The position numbers and the translations under genes are program-made. From NCBI GenBank assembly GCA_903847975.1, contig CAINFC010000166.1, forward strand, positions 1 to 64,000: a stretch of 64,000 nt of DNA. The letters are read 5' to 3'. The first letter of the stretch is position 1; each line of letters opens with the position of its first letter. Origin of the DNA: an uncultured Acidobacteriota bacterium. GTDB taxonomy: Bacteria > Acidobacteriota > UBA6911 > CAINFC01. The notes under the pieces are model-generated. The model saw only the letters and a program-made list of their open reading frames with translations. It did no database searches and was not told the DNA's origin. Positions 63,408 to 64,000 of the stretch are shown here, one piece after another.

Positions 63408-64000
63408 TTACGGCACCTTCAGGGTCTTCAGCCAGGCGACACTCTGCTCCGTGAGCTCCCAGTTCTGTTCGACATAATAGCTCTTCACCCCGCATTTTTT
63501 CGCCGCCTGGAACGTCTTTACCCAGTCGATCGTGCCCCGTCCGACCGCCACCTGGGGTCTCCGGCCGCCCCGTTTTCCGGCCGTTCCGCTGCCGGCCGCC
63601 GGTTCCGGAACCGGCGCGTTCATGTCGACATCCTGCAGGTGCAGCGAGTTGATGCGGCCGGGGTATTTCTGAAGGTACTCGGCGCCGACCAGCCCGGCTG
63701 TGATGGTCGACATCTGGAATTGAAACTGGACCAGCTTCGGATCCAGCAGGTCGAACAGCCGGTCATAGGTGCGCTGCCCTTCGACCATGGAAAGCTCGAA
63801 GCCCTCGTTGTGCAGGCCCTGCTGCATGCCAGCCCTGGCGGCCGCCGCGGCGATCCGGTTGTATTCCTCCGCCGCCCGCTGAACCTGCTCCAGGGTGGGA
63901 CTGCTGCCCCCGTTCCCATCCCCCAGCGTGGCGGTAACCATCTGGGTAATACCCACTTCGTGGGCCCACTCGATGCTCTTGCCCTGGCTCTTGCGCAGCT
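63408..64000 (-). CDS. Sugar phosphate isomerase/epimerase (xylose-isomerase-like TIM barrel), 5' end outside the window
   Basis: The frame is open through the right edge, so only the C-terminal 197 residues are seen (LRKSQGKSIEWAHEVGITQM onward). Features of the AP-endonuclease-2/xylose-isomerase-like barrel are present: GLHNEGFELSM, where the Glu would be a metal ligand; FQFQMSTI, with the usual DxxH-type strand changed; INSLHLQDVDM, with His-x-x-Asp in place; and VAVGRGTIDW. It ends in YYVEQNWE, the common final strand with Glu. Acts on sugars or sugar derivatives; the substrate is unknown. Such genes often accompany Gfo/Idh/MocA oxidoreductases. Confidence 0.82.
   Translation of the reverse strand, partial: LRKSQGKSIEWAHEVGITQMVTATLGDGNGGSSPTLEQVQRAAEEYNRIAAAAARAGMQQGLHNEGFELSMVEGQRTYDRLFDLLDPKLVQFQFQMSTITAGLVGAEYLQKYPGRINSLHLQDVDMNAPVPEPAAGSGTAGKRGGRRPQVAVGRGTIDWVKTFQAAKKCGVKSYYVEQNWELTEQSVAWLKTLKVP

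Overview
The window reads as chromosomal DNA of a GC-rich Gram-negative heterotroph, most likely an Acidobacteriota-type bacterium (inference). The signs are two long TonB-dependent receptors with an N-terminal carboxypeptidase-regulatory-like domain and a terminal Phe, a Ser/Thr kinase fused to a TolB-like propeller, several PQQ-like beta-propellers, Tat-exported Gfo/Idh/MocA and RraA proteins, and a secreted GH38-like enzyme. An Aminicenantia-like lineage would fit, but nothing here proves it. I see no rRNA, tRNA, CRISPR array, transposase, integrase or phage gene.

Layout. 0.4-7.5 kb (minus strand): TonB receptor, RraA-like protein, GH38-like protein. 7.6-21.8 kb (plus strand): a long co-directional cluster of PQQ-like and NHL beta-propellers, a Tat-exported polyferredoxin, a NapH/NosR-like membrane polyferredoxin, a NuoE-NuoF-ferredoxin fusion, a 2Fe-2S/GltD-like flavoprotein and a glycosyltransferase. 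Several genes overlap by ATGA or lie 3 bases apart. This cluster is the best candidate for an undescribed system: a compact NADH-linked electron-transfer chain joined to membrane and periplasmic Fe-S proteins and exported propellers, with no recognisable hydrogenase or formate dehydrogenase catalytic subunit. 22-27.4 kb: a diguanylate cyclase and a lipoprotein-export-type ABC pair. 27.4-39.4 kb: an eroding accessory segment. It holds a frameshifted O-methyltransferase, a frameshifted TrmO, a TolB-like gene with an in-frame stop, remnants of a histidine kinase and of a response regulator, and a 478-base copy of part of the upstream permease inserted against the response-regulator remnant.

39.4-51.7 kb: second TonB receptor, a PQQ-like propeller, an HD-GYP protein, a pair of M14 carboxypeptidase genes (the first has rearranged zinc ligands), and a Tat-exported Gfo/Idh/MocA oxidoreductase. 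52-64 kb: a six-hairpin glycosidase, a PfkB sugar kinase, an octaheme-type cytochrome c, a long-form phosphofructokinase, a CDP-alcohol phosphatidyltransferase, kduI and kduD for unsaturated uronate catabolism, a secreted alpha/alpha-barrel protein that may be a polysaccharide lyase, and a partial TIM-barrel isomerase at the edge.

Intergenic spaces carry several dispersed palindromic repeat families. One, about 130 bases long, occurs twice with compensatory stem changes and looks like a folded RNA or mobile palindrome. Together the genes suggest polysaccharide and uronate scavenging through TonB receptors and secreted enzymes, glycolysis, and a redox economy rich in Fe-S proteins and multiheme cytochrome.
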